64,000 bases of DNA from Thermohalobaculum sp963721105 (lineage in GTDB: Bacteria; Pseudomonadota; Alphaproteobacteria; Rhodobacterales; Rhodobacteraceae). Positions 18,662 to 28,751 of this stretch are shown here, one piece after another. The stretch lies in the NCBI GenBank assembly GCA_963721105.1, contig CAVRHY010000021.1, positions 62,001 through 126,000 on the forward strand, given 5' to 3'. Within the stretch, counting starts at the first letter, position 1. Each line of letters begins with the position of its first letter. A model generated the notes under the pieces. That model did not search any database and had not been told where the DNA came from. It saw only the letters and a program-made list of their open reading frames with translations. Both the position numbers and the translations under genes were made by a program.

Positions 18662-18778
18662 CCCAGGGACCCACCCGACAGGCGCTCGGCGGTGATGGTT
18701 GATCCTCAAGGGGACAGCGCGAGGCGGCGGCGTCCCCAACCCGAAGCGTGTACGAAGGTCGGGTCAGGCGGGTGGACT

Positions 18779-18839
18779 CGTCATTGCCGCGCAAGCGGGA
18801 ATCTCTTCGCAACCAGGTCCCGCCTTCGCGGGGATGACG
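18779..18839. repeat. Long imperfect palindrome (dispersed intergenic repeat type)
   Basis: The left arm CGTCATTGCCGCGCAAGCGG and the right arm, whose complement begins CGTCATCCCCGCGAAGGCGG, face each other around 10-15 nt. This sequence style (CCCGC, TTCGCGGGGATGACG) is a common intergenic repeat in proteobacterial genomes. It lies in the 18606-18974 gene-free gap, which otherwise holds a hairpin and one further palindrome but no gene I can support. Confidence 0.7.
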
Positions 18840-18905
18840 GGAATCCGGGAGCCTGGGTCGGCCGGCTCGGACTCCACTCTGGCCGGGCATGTCGCTCGAC
18901 CGCTG

Positions 18906-18936
18906 GAGATCGTCCGGTCGAGCCGGACGATGACGG
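18906..18936. repeat. REP-like palindromic repeat, copy 2
   Basis: The core is CGTCCGG, TCGAG, CCGGACG. It aligns with 13731-13761 at 25 of 31 positions, and the mismatches within the stem are compensated (CGG/CCG versus GGG/CCC pairs), so the hairpin is kept. That is the behaviour of a structured repeat family. Confidence 0.65.
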
Positions 18937-18974
18937 GTTCGATCGGCGGGCGCGCGTGCGGATGCCGGCCGGGC

Positions 18975-20262
18975 TCAGCTCGGCAGGGCGGCGGGCAGCC
19001 AGAGTGCGAGGCCGGGGAAGGCGATGAGAAGCCCGATCATGGCCAGCAGCGTGATGACGAATGGCAGGGCGCCGATGATCACGTCGTAGATCTGCCCGCG
19101 CGGGCGCACGCCCTGCACGACGAACAGGTTGAAGCCGACCGGCGGCGTGATCAGCGCCGTCTCGATCAGCAGCATCATGAAGACGCCGAACCAGACCGGG
19201 TCGACGCCCATCGCCGCCACGACAGGGGTGATGACAGGCACGGTCGCGACCAGCATGGACAGCGACTCCATGAACATGCCCAGCACCAGGTAGAAGCAGG
19301 CGATGATGATGATGGTCGCGGTCGTCGACAGCCCCATCGAGGAGATCAGGTCCGTCACCTGCCCCGATAGCCCGACCGAGGTGATGACGAAGTTCACGAA
19401 ATAGGCCGCGATCAGGATCGCCATGATCATGGCGGTCGTGCGCATCGTGCCCTCGAAGGTGTCGGCCAGCATCCGGAGGCTTATGCGCCGCCGCACGGCG
19501 GCCAGCAGGAATGCGGCAACGACGCCCAGCCCCGCCAACTCGGTCGGCGTCGCGATGCCGGCATAGATCGAGCCGATCACCACGACGAAGATGATCAGCG
19601 GCGGGATCAGGTCGGGCAGCGAGCGGATGCGCGCGCCCCAGTCGCTGGGCACCGGCCGGCCGCCCCAGCGCGGGCGGACGATGCAGGCAAGGATGACGGT
19701 GCCCATGAACATCGCGGCCAGCATCAGCCCCGGGATGATGCCGGCGATGTAGAGCTGCGGGATCGAGGTATTGGTCAGCGCGCCGTAGACGATCAGCGGG
19801 ATCGAGGGCGGGATCAGGATGCCCGAGCGTGCCGCCGGCGGCGATGGTGCCGAGATAGAGGCGCTCGTTATAGCCGTACTTTTCGATCTGCTCGATCGCG
19901 ACCGTGCCGATCGTCGCCGCCGTCGCGACGCTGGAGCCGGAGACCGCGGCGAACAGCGTGCAGGTGCCGATGTTCGAGTGCATCAGCCCGCCCGGCAGCC
20001 ATGACAGCCAGTGCGTCATCGCCGCGTACATCCGCTCGGCTATCCCTGAGCGCAGCAGGATCTCGCCCAGCAGCACGAACAGCGGGATGGCGAACAGGAT
20101 GAAGTTGGTCGAGGTCGACCACGCCGTCTCGCCTTGCGCCAGGTAGAGCGGCAGGAACGAGTAGACATAATCGAGCACCAGCGCCAGCAGTGTCAGCCCG
20201 GCCGCGACCGGAATGCTGAGCGCGAGAATTCCCAGGAGCAGCAGCAGCGCCGTCCAGACCAC
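18975..20262 (-). pseudogene. TRAP transporter large permease (DctM-like), one frameshift
   Basis: A 12-TM-type TRAP permease of about 428 residues. The N-terminal part runs to TIAAGGTLG, where an extra base in a GGG run (about 19823) breaks the frame. Deleting it gives ILIPPSIPLIVYGALTN, the classic DctM segment. The rest (LPDLIPPLIIFVVVIGSIY, GMFMESLSMLVATVP, ITPPVGFNLFVVQG) is intact. It uses ion-gradient energy to import the carboxylate delivered by DctP. It is third in the dctP-dctQ-dctM order. Confidence 0.85.
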
Positions 20263-20280
20263 GTTCTGTCTCCCCTGCCC

Positions 20281-20865
20281 TCAGGCGTCCTTGTAGCGCT
20301 CGTGCTCTTGCAGCGCTTCCTCGAGCTCCTGCATCGCGGTGCGCGAGCCGAGCAGGCGGTGCGCGTCCTCGAAGCGGCCGGAGACGAGGAACGTCAGGGC
20401 CCGGACCAGCAGCAGCACCATCACGAGAAAGAAGAAGGCGAGCCCCGCGACCCAGAGGAACTGCGGGATCGCCAGCGGCGTCGCCAGCGGCGTCAGCGAG
20501 TGCGAGCCGCGATGCACCGAGGCGGTGAACATGAACCAGCCCTGCCAGGTCAGGAAGCCGGCGAAGACCATGAAGGCCATCAGCGCCAGGATGTCGAGCA
20601 CGGCGCAGACCCGGACCGGCAGCAGCGTGTAGAGCGAGTCGATGCGCACATGCGCCCGGTCGAGCAGCGTCAGCGCCAGCGCCCAGGCGGTGCTGATCGC
20701 CAGCACGTAGCCCGACAGTTCGCTGGCGCCGCCCAGCGTCGTGTCCATCGTCTTGCGCATGATGACGTCGACCGCGATGGCAAAGGCGGCGAGCGAGACC
20801 AGCCCGCCGCCGAACCAGGCGCCGATGCGCGACAGATACCGCGCCAGGGACAGCAGGCGTTCCAT
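20281..20865 (-). CDS. TRAP transporter small permease (DctQ-like)
   Basis: A 194-residue protein with four TM segments: WFGGGLVSLAAFAIAVDVIM, SGYVLAISTAWALALTLL, ILALMAFMVFAGFLTWQGWF and LWVAGLAFFFLVMVLLLVRAL. RAHVRID between the second and third is the conserved DctQ loop. It is stator partner of the large permease 18 bp downstream. ATG 20865 is chosen because an AGGA site lies upstream and the longer frame adds only a polar tail. Confidence 0.87.
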   Translation of the reverse strand: MERLLSLARYLSRIGAWFGGGLVSLAAFAIAVDVIMRKTMDTTLGGASELSGYVLAISTAWALALTLLDRAHVRIDSLYTLLPVRVCAVLDILALMAFMVFAGFLTWQGWFMFTASVHRGSHSLTPLATPLAIPQFLWVAGLAFFFLVMVLLLVRALTFLVSGRFEDAHRLLGSRTAMQELEEALQEHERYKDA

Positions 20866-20931
20866 CGGGGTTTCGTCCTGTCGGGGAGTTGCGGCGCCGG
20901 GCATCGGCCCGGCGCCCTTGTCAGGTCTCGC

Positions 20932-21993
20932 TCAGAGCTTGTCGAGCGGGATCTCGAGGCCGACGACCTTGCCGACGGTCTCGTTCCACTTCTGCGCGCA
21001 GTCCTTGCCGCAGCGCTTGCCCCACTCGATCAGCACGACGTCCTGCAGAAGCTGCTTCTTGCGCGCCTGGTCGGCGTCCGAGATCTCGACCAGCGTCATC
21101 TTGCCGGGCTTGCCCAGCGTGCACTCGCCCTGGCCGGTGTTGCAGTTCACGCCTTCCTCGGTCGCCTTGGCGCCGATCGCCCAGAGGTCGTCCTCCAGCG
21201 TCTGGAGCTGGGTCGTGAAGAACTCCTGCACCGCGGGATCGTAGCTGTTCCACTGGTCCATGTTGGCGCCGACATAGGCGATCGACCAGCCGACGGCCAT
21301 CGGGAAGAGGTGCGTCGAGACCTCGGGCCAGCCGGCGGTGTTGCCGCTGAGCGAGCCGGTCAGCGCGCAGTCGACGACCCCGCGCTGAAGGGCCGGGACG
21401 ACCTCGGGGAAGGCCATCGTCACAGTCTCGCCGCCGACGGCGCTGACGAAGTCGGCCTGCGTCTTGTTGAAGACGCGTACCTTCTTGCCCTGCAGGTCGT
21501 CGAGCCCGGCGATCTTGTCGCGGCACCAGAAGACGATCGGCGGGTTCGGCGCCAGCACCATCAGCTTGGTGTTGAAGCCTTCCTGCATCGCCTTTTCCAT
21601 CTCGGGGCGCCACGCCTCGCAGGCCTTACGGGCGGTGTCGATGTCGCTGGTGATGCCGGCCAGGTCGCAGCCCTCGAAGACCGGGTTGTCGCCGGCCATC
21701 TTGGAGATGTCCGAGGCGGCGAAGTCGGTGACGCCCATCTCGGTCATGCGCAGGACCGAGAAGTCGTTGACCCCCAGCACGTCCATGTTGTTGTAGTCGA
21801 CGGTGATCTTGCCGTTCGACGCCTCGGGCACGTGCTTGGTCCAGAACGGCTTTTCGACGTTCTGCGTCTGTGCCAGGTTGCTGAAGTAGCCGATGACGTT
21901 GACGTGCGTCTCAGGCAGGTCGGCCGCGAACGCCGATCCGGCGACCGCAGCGGCGGCGAGCGCCGCCGCCCGCCCCAGGGTGCTGTTCATCAT
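20932..21993 (-). CDS. TRAP transporter periplasmic solute-binding protein (DctP-like)
   Basis: A 353-residue binding protein with a cleavable signal peptide (LGRAAALAAAAVAGSAFA). The DctP fold shows in LDDLQGKKVRVFNKTQADF and TMAFPEVVPALQRGVVDCALTG, in which the conserved Arg before the QADF-like stretch would bind a carboxylate. Four Cys residues near the C-terminus (VNCNTGQGECTL, KRCGKDCAQ) are unusual and could form two disulfides in the periplasm. ATG 21993 has GAGGAAA upstream. Ligand unknown. Confidence 0.87.
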   Translation of the reverse strand: MMNSTLGRAAALAAAAVAGSAFAADLPETHVNVIGYFSNLAQTQNVEKPFWTKHVPEASNGKITVDYNNMDVLGVNDFSVLRMTEMGVTDFAASDISKMAGDNPVFEGCDLAGITSDIDTARKACEAWRPEMEKAMQEGFNTKLMVLAPNPPIVFWCRDKIAGLDDLQGKKVRVFNKTQADFVSAVGGETVTMAFPEVVPALQRGVVDCALTGSLSGNTAGWPEVSTHLFPMAVGWSIAYVGANMDQWNSYDPAVQEFFTTQLQTLEDDLWAIGAKATEEGVNCNTGQGECTLGKPGKMTLVEISDADQARKKQLLQDVVLIEWGKRCGKDCAQKWNETVGKVVGLEIPLDKL

Positions 21994-22182
21994 GTGTGCA
22001 GTTTCCTCGCTTGGAATCGCGGCTTGTCGGGCGCCGCATTTCGAGTGTCTCGCGCCTTGGCCGGTTGGACGGGACGGGGTCCCGCGGCCCGCGGCAGCTT
22101 GGAATTTCACCTTAGAGGTGGCATGTCCGTGGCGTCAACAGGCGGCCCCGTGCGAGCGGCCGCGCATACCGGGAGGATTCCG

Positions 22183-23010
22183 ATGGCCCTGACGCAGACC
22201 GTGATCGACCGCGCCCCCGCAACGGCCGGGGACATGAGCGACCCGCGCGCGGCCCGCCGGGTGATCCGCGCCGGCCGGCACACGGGCCACACGGCGGGGG
22301 CAGCGCCCGGCTACGTCCAGGGCAACCTCTGCGTCCTGCCGCGCGACTGGGCCGACGACTTCTTCGTCTACTGCCAGCGCAACCCCAAGCCCTGCCCGGT
22401 GCTGGGCGTTTCGGACCCCGGCGACCCCCGGTTGCCGCGGCTGGCCGAGGATCTGGACATCCGCACCGACGTGCCGAGCTACCGGATCTTCCGCGACGGC
22501 GAATTCGTCGATGACGTGACCGACATCTCGGACCTCTGGCAGGACGACATGGTCGCCTTCGTGCTGGGCTGCTCGTTCTCGTTCGAGGACGCGCTGCTCG
22601 AGGCCGGCGTGCCGCTGCGCCATATCGCAGAGGGCAAGGGCGTGCCGATGTACCTGACGAACATCGAGACCGCGCCGGCCGGGCCGTTCGGGGGCGGGCT
22701 GGTCGTCTCGATGCGCCCGTTCACGGCGGCCAACGCGATACGCGCCGTGCAGATCACCTCGCGCTTCCCGAACGTGCACGGTGCGCCGGTCCACCTGGGC
22801 CGGCCCGATCTGATCGGCATCGAGGATATCATGCAGCCCTGGGTCGGCGATCCGACCGAGGTGCAGGACGACGAGATGCCGGTGTTCTGGGCCTGCGGGG
22901 TGACGCCGCAAGCCGCCGTCCGCCGCGCCCGGCCGCCGCTCTGCATCACGCACACGCCGGGCCACATGGTGCTGACGGATATCCGGAACGCCAGCCTGTC
23001 GATCTTCTGA
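22183..23010 (+). CDS. D-glutamate cyclase / putative hydro-lyase family (DUF1445)
   Basis: A 275-residue protein of the DUF1445 (YcsI-like) family. Characteristic segments are RHTGHTAGAAPGYVQGNLC, DWADDFFVYCQRNPKPCP, VAFVLGCSFSFEDALLEAG and the C-terminal FWACGVTPQAAVRRARPP with ITHTPGHM. A mammalian relative is D-glutamate cyclase; bacterial members often sit beside TRAP or lactam-utilisation genes, as here. ATG 22183 has GGGAGG 8 bp upstream. It is divergent from dctP and may share its promoter region. Confidence 0.87.
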   Translation: MALTQTVIDRAPATAGDMSDPRAARRVIRAGRHTGHTAGAAPGYVQGNLCVLPRDWADDFFVYCQRNPKPCPVLGVSDPGDPRLPRLAEDLDIRTDVPSYRIFRDGEFVDDVTDISDLWQDDMVAFVLGCSFSFEDALLEAGVPLRHIAEGKGVPMYLTNIETAPAGPFGGGLVVSMRPFTAANAIRAVQITSRFPNVHGAPVHLGRPDLIGIEDIMQPWVGDPTEVQDDEMPVFWACGVTPQAAVRRARPPLCITHTPGHMVLTDIRNASLSIF

Positions 23011-23055
23011 TCGACCGCGGGTCGCGGGGCCGGGGCTTCCCGGCGTCTGCGCGCG

Positions 23056-24170
23056 CTATGCCTCGCTGACCCGGTAGCTCGATCGCGCCAGCCAGTCGGG
23101 GTCGATCTCGATGCCCCAGCCGGGCGCGTCGGTGACCGTGACGTGGCCGTCCTCGACCGCGTAGGGCCACGTCGTGAAAAGGCCGTCCTGCCACGGGTAG
23201 TAGTCGGCGCCCTCGATCGAGAACTCGAGGTAGTCGCCGGCGTTCGGGATGGCGCGGAGCACGTGCATGGTGAACAGCGTCACCAGCGACAGGTTGGCGG
23301 CGTGCGGCGTGATCTTCATGCCCGCCGCCTCGGCCATCTTCGCGACCCGCAGCGTGCGGCCGATGCCGCCGATATAGCAGACGTCGGGCTGGAGGATGTC
23401 GACGGCGCGCATCTCGATCATGCGGCGCCAGACGGGCAACTCGCAGTCCTGCTCGCCGCCGGTGACGTCGATGTCGAGAGCGCGTCGGCGACCTCTTTCG
23501 TCTGCTCGAGCTCCCAGTAGGGGCACGGCTCCTCGTAGTGGACGACGCCCTCGGCTTCGAGCATCCGACCGACCTCGATGGCGCGAGCCGGCGAGAAGCC
23601 GCTGTTGGCGTCGACCAGCAGCGTGGCCTCCGGCCCCAGCGCGCGGCGCATGGTGGGGACGATCGCCTCGGTGCGGCCGGGCCACTCGTCGCGGTCGCGG
23701 CCGCACTCGGCGCCGACGCGGAACTTGAAGGCGTCGAAGCCGTGCCGGTCGCGGAGGCGCAGCATCCGCTCGGCCTCCTCCTCCGGCGTGATGTCGCGCT
23801 TCATCGACGAGGCGTAGGCGCGGAGCCGGCCGGGCGTGCCGCCGAGCAACTCGACAACCGGCTTGCCGGTGCGCTTGCCGCGGGCGTCCCAGACGGCGGT
23901 GTCGAAGCCGGTCAGCGCGCGCTTCAGGTACGAGCCGGGGAACTTGTGCTCGCGCTCGAGCACGCGGTCGACGAGGTCGTCGAGGGCGCCCGCGTCGCCG
24001 TCAAGGTCCTGGCCCAGCACGTGGGGCGCCACCTGGCGATGCAGCACTGCCTGGGTGATGTCGGCGTTGTAGGTCGAGACCTGGCCCCAGCCCTGCGTGC
24101 CGTCCTCGGCGGTGACGCGGACGAAGCCGATCCACTGGTTGCAGAAGCTCTCGATGCGGGTGATGTGCAT
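23056..24170 (-). pseudogene. Mandelate racemase/enolase-superfamily dehydratase, one frameshift
   Basis: An enolase-superfamily enzyme of about 370 residues. The N-terminal capping domain opens with MHITRIESFCNQWIGFVRV. The barrel has FKFRVG (a KxR rather than KxK base motif), metal ligands Asp in LLVDANSGFS, Glu in VHYEEPCPYWE and Glu in TGGEQDCELP, and a His in KITPHAANLS. The frame breaks near 23478 between EVADAL and DIDVTGG. It probably dehydrates or racemises a hydroxy-acid. It is the last gene of the minus-strand operon, 9 bp after the GMC gene. Confidence 0.8.
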
Positions 24171-24179
24171 GGTGCTCGC

Positions 24180-25810
24180 TCAGCTTGCGTCTTCGAGGAT
24201 CAACTGGGCGGCGCGGGCCGCCAGCATCATCGTCGGCGCGTTGGTGTTGGCGCTGGTGACAGTCGGAAAGGCCGAGGCGTCGGCGACGCGCAAGCCGCCG
24301 ATGCCGTGGACCCGAAGGCGCGGGTCGAGCACCGAGGTGGCCGGATCGTCACCCATGCGGCAGGTGCAGGACGGGTGGAAGACGGTCCAGGCGGTGTCGC
24401 GGACATAGGCCGCAAGCGAGGCGTCATCCTCGGCTGCCGGGCCGGGCGAAAGCTCCTCCTCGATCACCGCCTGCATCGAGGGCTGGCCGGCGATGCGGCG
24501 GAGATATCGGAGGCCGTCCAGCATCGCCAGGCGGTCCTCCTCGGTGGACAGGTAGTTCGGCCGGATCGCGGGCGGCGCCATCGGGTCGGGCGAGCGGAGC
24601 GCGATCTCGCCCCGGCTGGTCGGCCGGCACGGGTTGAAGCCGAACAGGAAGCCCGGGAACGGGTCCGGGCGCATCAGCGGGCGGACGCCGGGCGGGGCGC
24701 GCGTGTAGCTGACGGGCTGGAGGTAGAGTTGCAGGTCGGGCCGGGGCAGGTCCGGCCGGGTGCGGGCGAAACCGCCGGCCTGGTTCAGGCTCATGCCGAG
24801 CGGCCCGCGCCGCAGCGCCAGCCAGGCCAGGCCGACGCCCAGCTTGCCCCACCACGGGCCCAGCACCTGGTTCAGGGTGGGCACGCGGCTGCGATAGGTG
24901 ATGTCGACGCCCAGATGGTCCTGCAGGTGCCGGCCGACGGCCGGGGCGTCGCGGACGACGGGAATGCCGAGCGACTGGAGCAGCGCGCCCGGGCCGACGC
25001 CCGAGAGCTGCAGGAGCTGGGGCGAGTTGACCGCGCCGCCGGCGAGGATGACCTCGGCGCGCGCCCGGGCGATGCGGCGGGCGCCGCCGCTGATGAACTC
25101 GACGCCCGTGGCGCGGCCGTTGTCGATCAGCACGCGGGTCGCGTGGGCGCGGGTGAGCACGCTGACATTCGGTCGGCGCATCGCGGGCGCGAGAAAAGCC
25201 CGCGCGGCCGACGCGCGGAGGCCGCCCGCGAATATTCACCTGGTAGAGGGTCGTGCCCTCCATGCTCGCGCCGTTGTAGTCGAGCGTCGGCCCCAGCCCG
25301 GCCTCGGCGGCGCCGGCGAAATAGGCGCGGCAGAGCGGGTGGGCAAGGTGGTCGATCGTCGTCACGGGCAGCCGGCCGCCCTGGCCGCGCAGCGGCCCTG
25401 GCGCGCCCTGCCAGTCCTCGATGGCGCGGAACCAGGGCAGCACGCCCTGCCAGCCCCAGCCGGTGGCGCCCAGCGCCGCCCAGTCGTCGAAATCGGTCGG
25501 GTGGCCGCGGGCGAACACCATGGCGTTGATCGAGGACGAGCCGCCCAGGACCTTGCCGCGCGGCCAGTAGCTGGGGCGGCCGCCGAGGCCGGCTTCCGGC
25601 TCTGTCAGGTATTTCCAGTTCACCCGCGCGTCGTAGTAGACCTTGCCATAGCCGATCGGCATGTCGCACCCACGGGCTGGTGTCGCGGCCGCCGGCCTCG
25701 AGCACCAGCACGCGGTGGCGCCCGCTCTCGCTCAGCCGGTCGGCCAGCACGCAGCCGGCCGAGCCGGCGCCGACGATCACGAAATCGGCCTCGAGACCGG
25801 GCGGGGCCAT
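24180..25810 (-). pseudogene. GMC-family FAD oxidoreductase (choline dehydrogenase-like), two frameshifts
   Basis: A flavoprotein of about 543 residues: FAD motif FVIVGAGSAGCVLADRLSE near the start, the GMC signature in WPRGKVLGGSSSINAMV, GGAVNSPQLLQLSGVGP, and the C-terminal FHPSCTCRMG and VADASAFPTVTSANTNA with the catalytic His region. Frames shift near 25664 (after PWVR) and near 25230 (after YQVN); both are repaired by removing one base. It oxidises an alcohol or polyol with electrons passed to the respiratory chain or oxygen. It follows the permease gene by 3 bp. Confidence 0.8.
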
Positions 25811-25813
25811 GGT

Positions 25814-26638
25814 CTATCGGCCGCCCCGCGTCCTGCCGAAAATCTGCGCCATCGCCATCAGGAAGGTCGTGACGACGATCATGACCGTCGAGATCGAGGC
25901 GATCGTCGGCTCGATCTGGTCGCGGAGCGCGTTGAACATGTTGCGCGTCAGCGTCGAGTTCTCGCCGCCCGAGATGAACATCGCGACCACGACCTCGTCG
26001 AACGAGGTCAGGAAGGCCAGCAGCGCGCTGGTGATCACGGCGAAGCGGATCTGCGGCAGGGTGACGTTCAGGAACGCCCGCCAGCGCGGAGCGCCCAGGC
26101 TGCGAGCAGCCGATTCCTGGTTCATGTCGAAGCTCGACAGCGCCGAGGAGGTGACGATCATGACCAGCGGCAGCGCCAGCATCGAATGCGCCAGCACCAG
26201 ACCGCCAAGGGTATAGAGCATGTTGAACTGGACGTAGACGTAGAACGCGCCGATCGCGACCAGGATCAGCGGCACCATCATCGGCATGATCAGCACGATG
26301 AAGATCAGCCGCGCGACGCGCGCCTGCGAGGCGTGCAGGCCGTAGGCGGCGAGTACGCCGACCGGCGTCGCGACCAGGACAGTCAGGAAGGCGGCGGACA
26401 GCGAGGTGATCGTCGCGGAGATCCACTCGGACGAGCCGAAATAGTGCGCGTACCAGCGGGTGGACCACTCGGTGGGCGGGAATTCCAGGTACTGCGACTC
26501 CGAGAAGGACATCGGCACGACGATCAGCGTCGGCGCCACCAGGAACAGCATGATCAGCGTCGCCAGCACGTAGAGCCACAGGCGCTGGCCATGCGTGACC
26601 TGCGTCTCGGAGGCGGGGGCGGCGAGCCAGCGGCGCAT
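25814..26638 (-). CDS. ABC transporter permease, PotC-like
   Basis: A 274-residue permease with about six TM helices (LYVLATLIMLFLVAPTLIVV at the start) and the EAA loop AARSLGAPRWRAFLNVTLPQ. Its length and arrangement match the second permease of spermidine/putrescine-type importers. The start overlaps the upstream permease stop (TGATG). Substrate unknown; polyamine-like compounds are the default guess for this subfamily. Confidence 0.88.
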   Translation of the reverse strand: MRRWLAAPASETQVTHGQRLWLYVLATLIMLFLVAPTLIVVPMSFSESQYLEFPPTEWSTRWYAHYFGSSEWISATITSLSAAFLTVLVATPVGVLAAYGLHASQARVARLIFIVLIMPMMVPLILVAIGAFYVYVQFNMLYTLGGLVLAHSMLALPLVMIVTSSALSSFDMNQESAARSLGAPRWRAFLNVTLPQIRFAVITSALLAFLTSFDEVVVAMFISGGENSTLTRNMFNALRDQIEPTIASISTVMIVVTTFLMAMAQIFGRTRGGR

Positions 26639-27564
26639 CAGTGCCCGCCCCCGGTAAGCTGCTCGAGGCGCAGGAAGCGCGCGGCGACCGCGAGGATCGC
26701 GAAGGTCATCAGCAGCAGCACGACCCCCAGCGCGCTGGCCGCGCCCCAGTTGACGAAGAGCTCGATATTCGACGCGATCTTCATCGAGACCATGATGACC
26801 CGGCCGCCGCCCAGCACCGCCGGGGTGACGTAGAAGCCGAGGCACAGCACGAAGACGATCAGCGCGCCGGCGAACAGCCCCGGCAGCGACAGCGGCACGA
26901 ACACCGTGCGGAAGGCGCGCGCTGGCGAGGCGCCGAGGTTGGCGGAGGCGCGCAGGTAGTCGCGGTCGATGGCGCGCATCGAGCCATAGAGCGGCAGCAC
27001 CAGGAAGGGCAGCATGATGTGGACCATGCCGATCAGCGTGCCCGTCATGTTGTGCACGATCTTCAGCGGCTCGTCCCAGAGGCCGAGGGCGATCCCCATG
27101 TCGTTGATCAGCCCCTTGCGCTGCAGCAGCACAAGCCAGGCGTAGGTGCGCACCAGGAGCGAGGTCCAGAAGGGCAGCAGAACGGTGATCAGGCAGAGAT
27201 TGGCAATGCGCGGCGGCAACTGGGCCAGGAAATAGGCGAGCGGGTAGCCGATCAGGATGCAGATGCCCGTGGTAACCAGGCTGATCTCGAAGGTCGTCCA
27301 GAGGATGCGGCCATAGGACTTGCTGTCGATCATGCGCTGGTAGTTCTCGAGCGAGAAGCCGCCATCGGCGCCGACGAAGGACAGGTAGAAGAGCCATCCG
27401 ACCGGGATCACCAGGATCACCAGCACCAGCAGCAGCGCCGGCGAGCAGAGGCCGAGCAGCGCAAGCCGCTCGCTCACCGCGTCGCGGCGCAGGCCCGAGG
27501 CGTGCAGGTCAGCGGCGCCGGGATCGGCCGCGCGCATGGCCCCGGCGTCGTGCGCGACCGTCAT
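26638..27564 (-). CDS. ABC transporter permease, PotB-like
   Basis: A 308-residue permease. A polar N-terminus of about 35 residues precedes the first TM (LCSPALLLVLVILVIPVGWL). The family block LLPFWTSLLVRTYAWLVLLQ is followed by GLINDMGIALGL, and the EAA loop is SANLGASPARAFRTVFVPLS. This pattern is typical of PotB. It lies 1 bp after the ATPase gene and is coupled to PotC. Confidence 0.89.
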   Translation of the reverse strand: MTVAHDAGAMRAADPGAADLHASGLRRDAVSERLALLGLCSPALLLVLVILVIPVGWLFYLSFVGADGGFSLENYQRMIDSKSYGRILWTTFEISLVTTGICILIGYPLAYFLAQLPPRIANLCLITVLLPFWTSLLVRTYAWLVLLQRKGLINDMGIALGLWDEPLKIVHNMTGTLIGMVHIMLPFLVLPLYGSMRAIDRDYLRASANLGASPARAFRTVFVPLSLPGLFAGALIVFVLCLGFYVTPAVLGGGRVIMVSMKIASNIELFVNWGAASALGVVLLLMTFAILAVAARFLRLEQLTGGGH

Positions 27565-27565
27565 G

Positions 27566-28674
27566 TCAGGCTCCGTCCGCCGGGACGAGGACGGTATCGC
27601 GGGCGTGCAGGCCCAGGATCACCGTGCTGCCGGTCGGCGGCAGGGACGAGATCGTCTCGGACCGGACGACGCCGCGCACCGAGACCTCCTCCCCGTCGGC
27701 CAGCCGCGCATACATCAGGAAGCTGTCGCCCTGGTAGACGACATCCGTGACGGTGGCGTGCAGCCGGTTGAGGGGCTCGCCGCTCCGCGTCGTCCCCCGC
27801 GTCGCCGTCGCCCGACAGGATGCGCAGCCGCTCGGGCCGCAGCATCAGCAGGAGGTCGCCCTCGGGCGGCGGCTCGGCCAGGTCCAGCGTCGTGCCGGCA
27901 TAGCCGACCGACGCGCCGTTGCGGCCGACCGGCAGGAAGGCGGAACTCGCCGATGAAATCGGCGACGAAGCGGTTGGCGGGTCGGTCGTAGATGCGCTCG
28001 GGCGTGTCGAGCTGCATCAGCCGGCCGTGGTTGATGACGGCGATCCGGTCCGACATGGTCAGCGCCTCGCGCTGGTCGTGCGTGACGTAGACGGTGGTCA
28101 TGCCCAGCCGGTCGTGCAGGTGGCGCAGCTCGATCTGCATCCGGTCGCGCAGCTTCTTGTCCAGCGCCGAGAGCGGCTCGTCCATCAGCAGGATACGCGG
28201 CTCGAAGACAATGGCGCGGGCCAGCGCGACGCGCTGCTTCTGACCGCCCGAAAGCTGGTCGATGCGCCGCTCGCCGTAGCCGCCCAGCTGCACGACCTCG
28301 AGCGCCTGCTCGACCCGGCGGCCGATCTCGGCCTTCGGCGTGCCGCGCATGCGCAACGGATAGGCGACATTGCCGGCCACGCTCATGTGCGGGAACAGCG
28401 CGTAGTTCTGGAACACCATGCCGACGTCGCGAAGATGCGGCGGCGTGCGGATCACCTCGCGCTCGCCGAACTTCACGCTGCCCCGGTCGGGGCGCGTGAA
28501 GCCGGCCAGCACCATCAGGAGCGTCGTCTTGCCCGAGCCGGAAGGGCCGAGCAGCGTCAGGAACTCGCCGCTGCGGATGTCGAGGTCGACGTCGTCCAGC
28601 GCGTGAACGCGGCCATAGGTCTTGGTCACGCCGCGGATGGCGATCGGCAAGGCATCGGTCGCGCGCTCGGTCAC
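27566..28674 (-). pseudogene. ABC transporter ATP-binding protein, PotA-like, two frameshifts
   Basis: An ATPase of the PotA class (about 369 residues): Walker A GPSGSGKTT, Q-loop GMVFQNYALFPHMSV, signature LSGGQKQR, Walker B ILLMDEPLSALD and H-loop YVTHDQREA are intact. After RFVADFIGE an extra base near 27944 breaks the frame. A second shift near 27785 separates RPERLRILSGDGDA from the C-terminal TOBE-like VTDVVYQGDSFLMYARL and VILGLHARDTVLV. GTG 28674 has AGGGGAG upstream. It energises the PotBC-like permeases. Confidence 0.83.
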
Positions 28675-28751
28675 CGGGTCGTTCTCCCCTGGTCGGTCAA
28701 GGAGACGCGGGCGGTGGCCGCCCGCGTCCCGGTTCTGCCGCATCAGCCGGC

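Noticed and set aside
18606..18974. CRISPR array or small RNA gene in the repeat-rich gap
   Set aside because: The repeats are palindromes of two different types without regular spacing or spacers.
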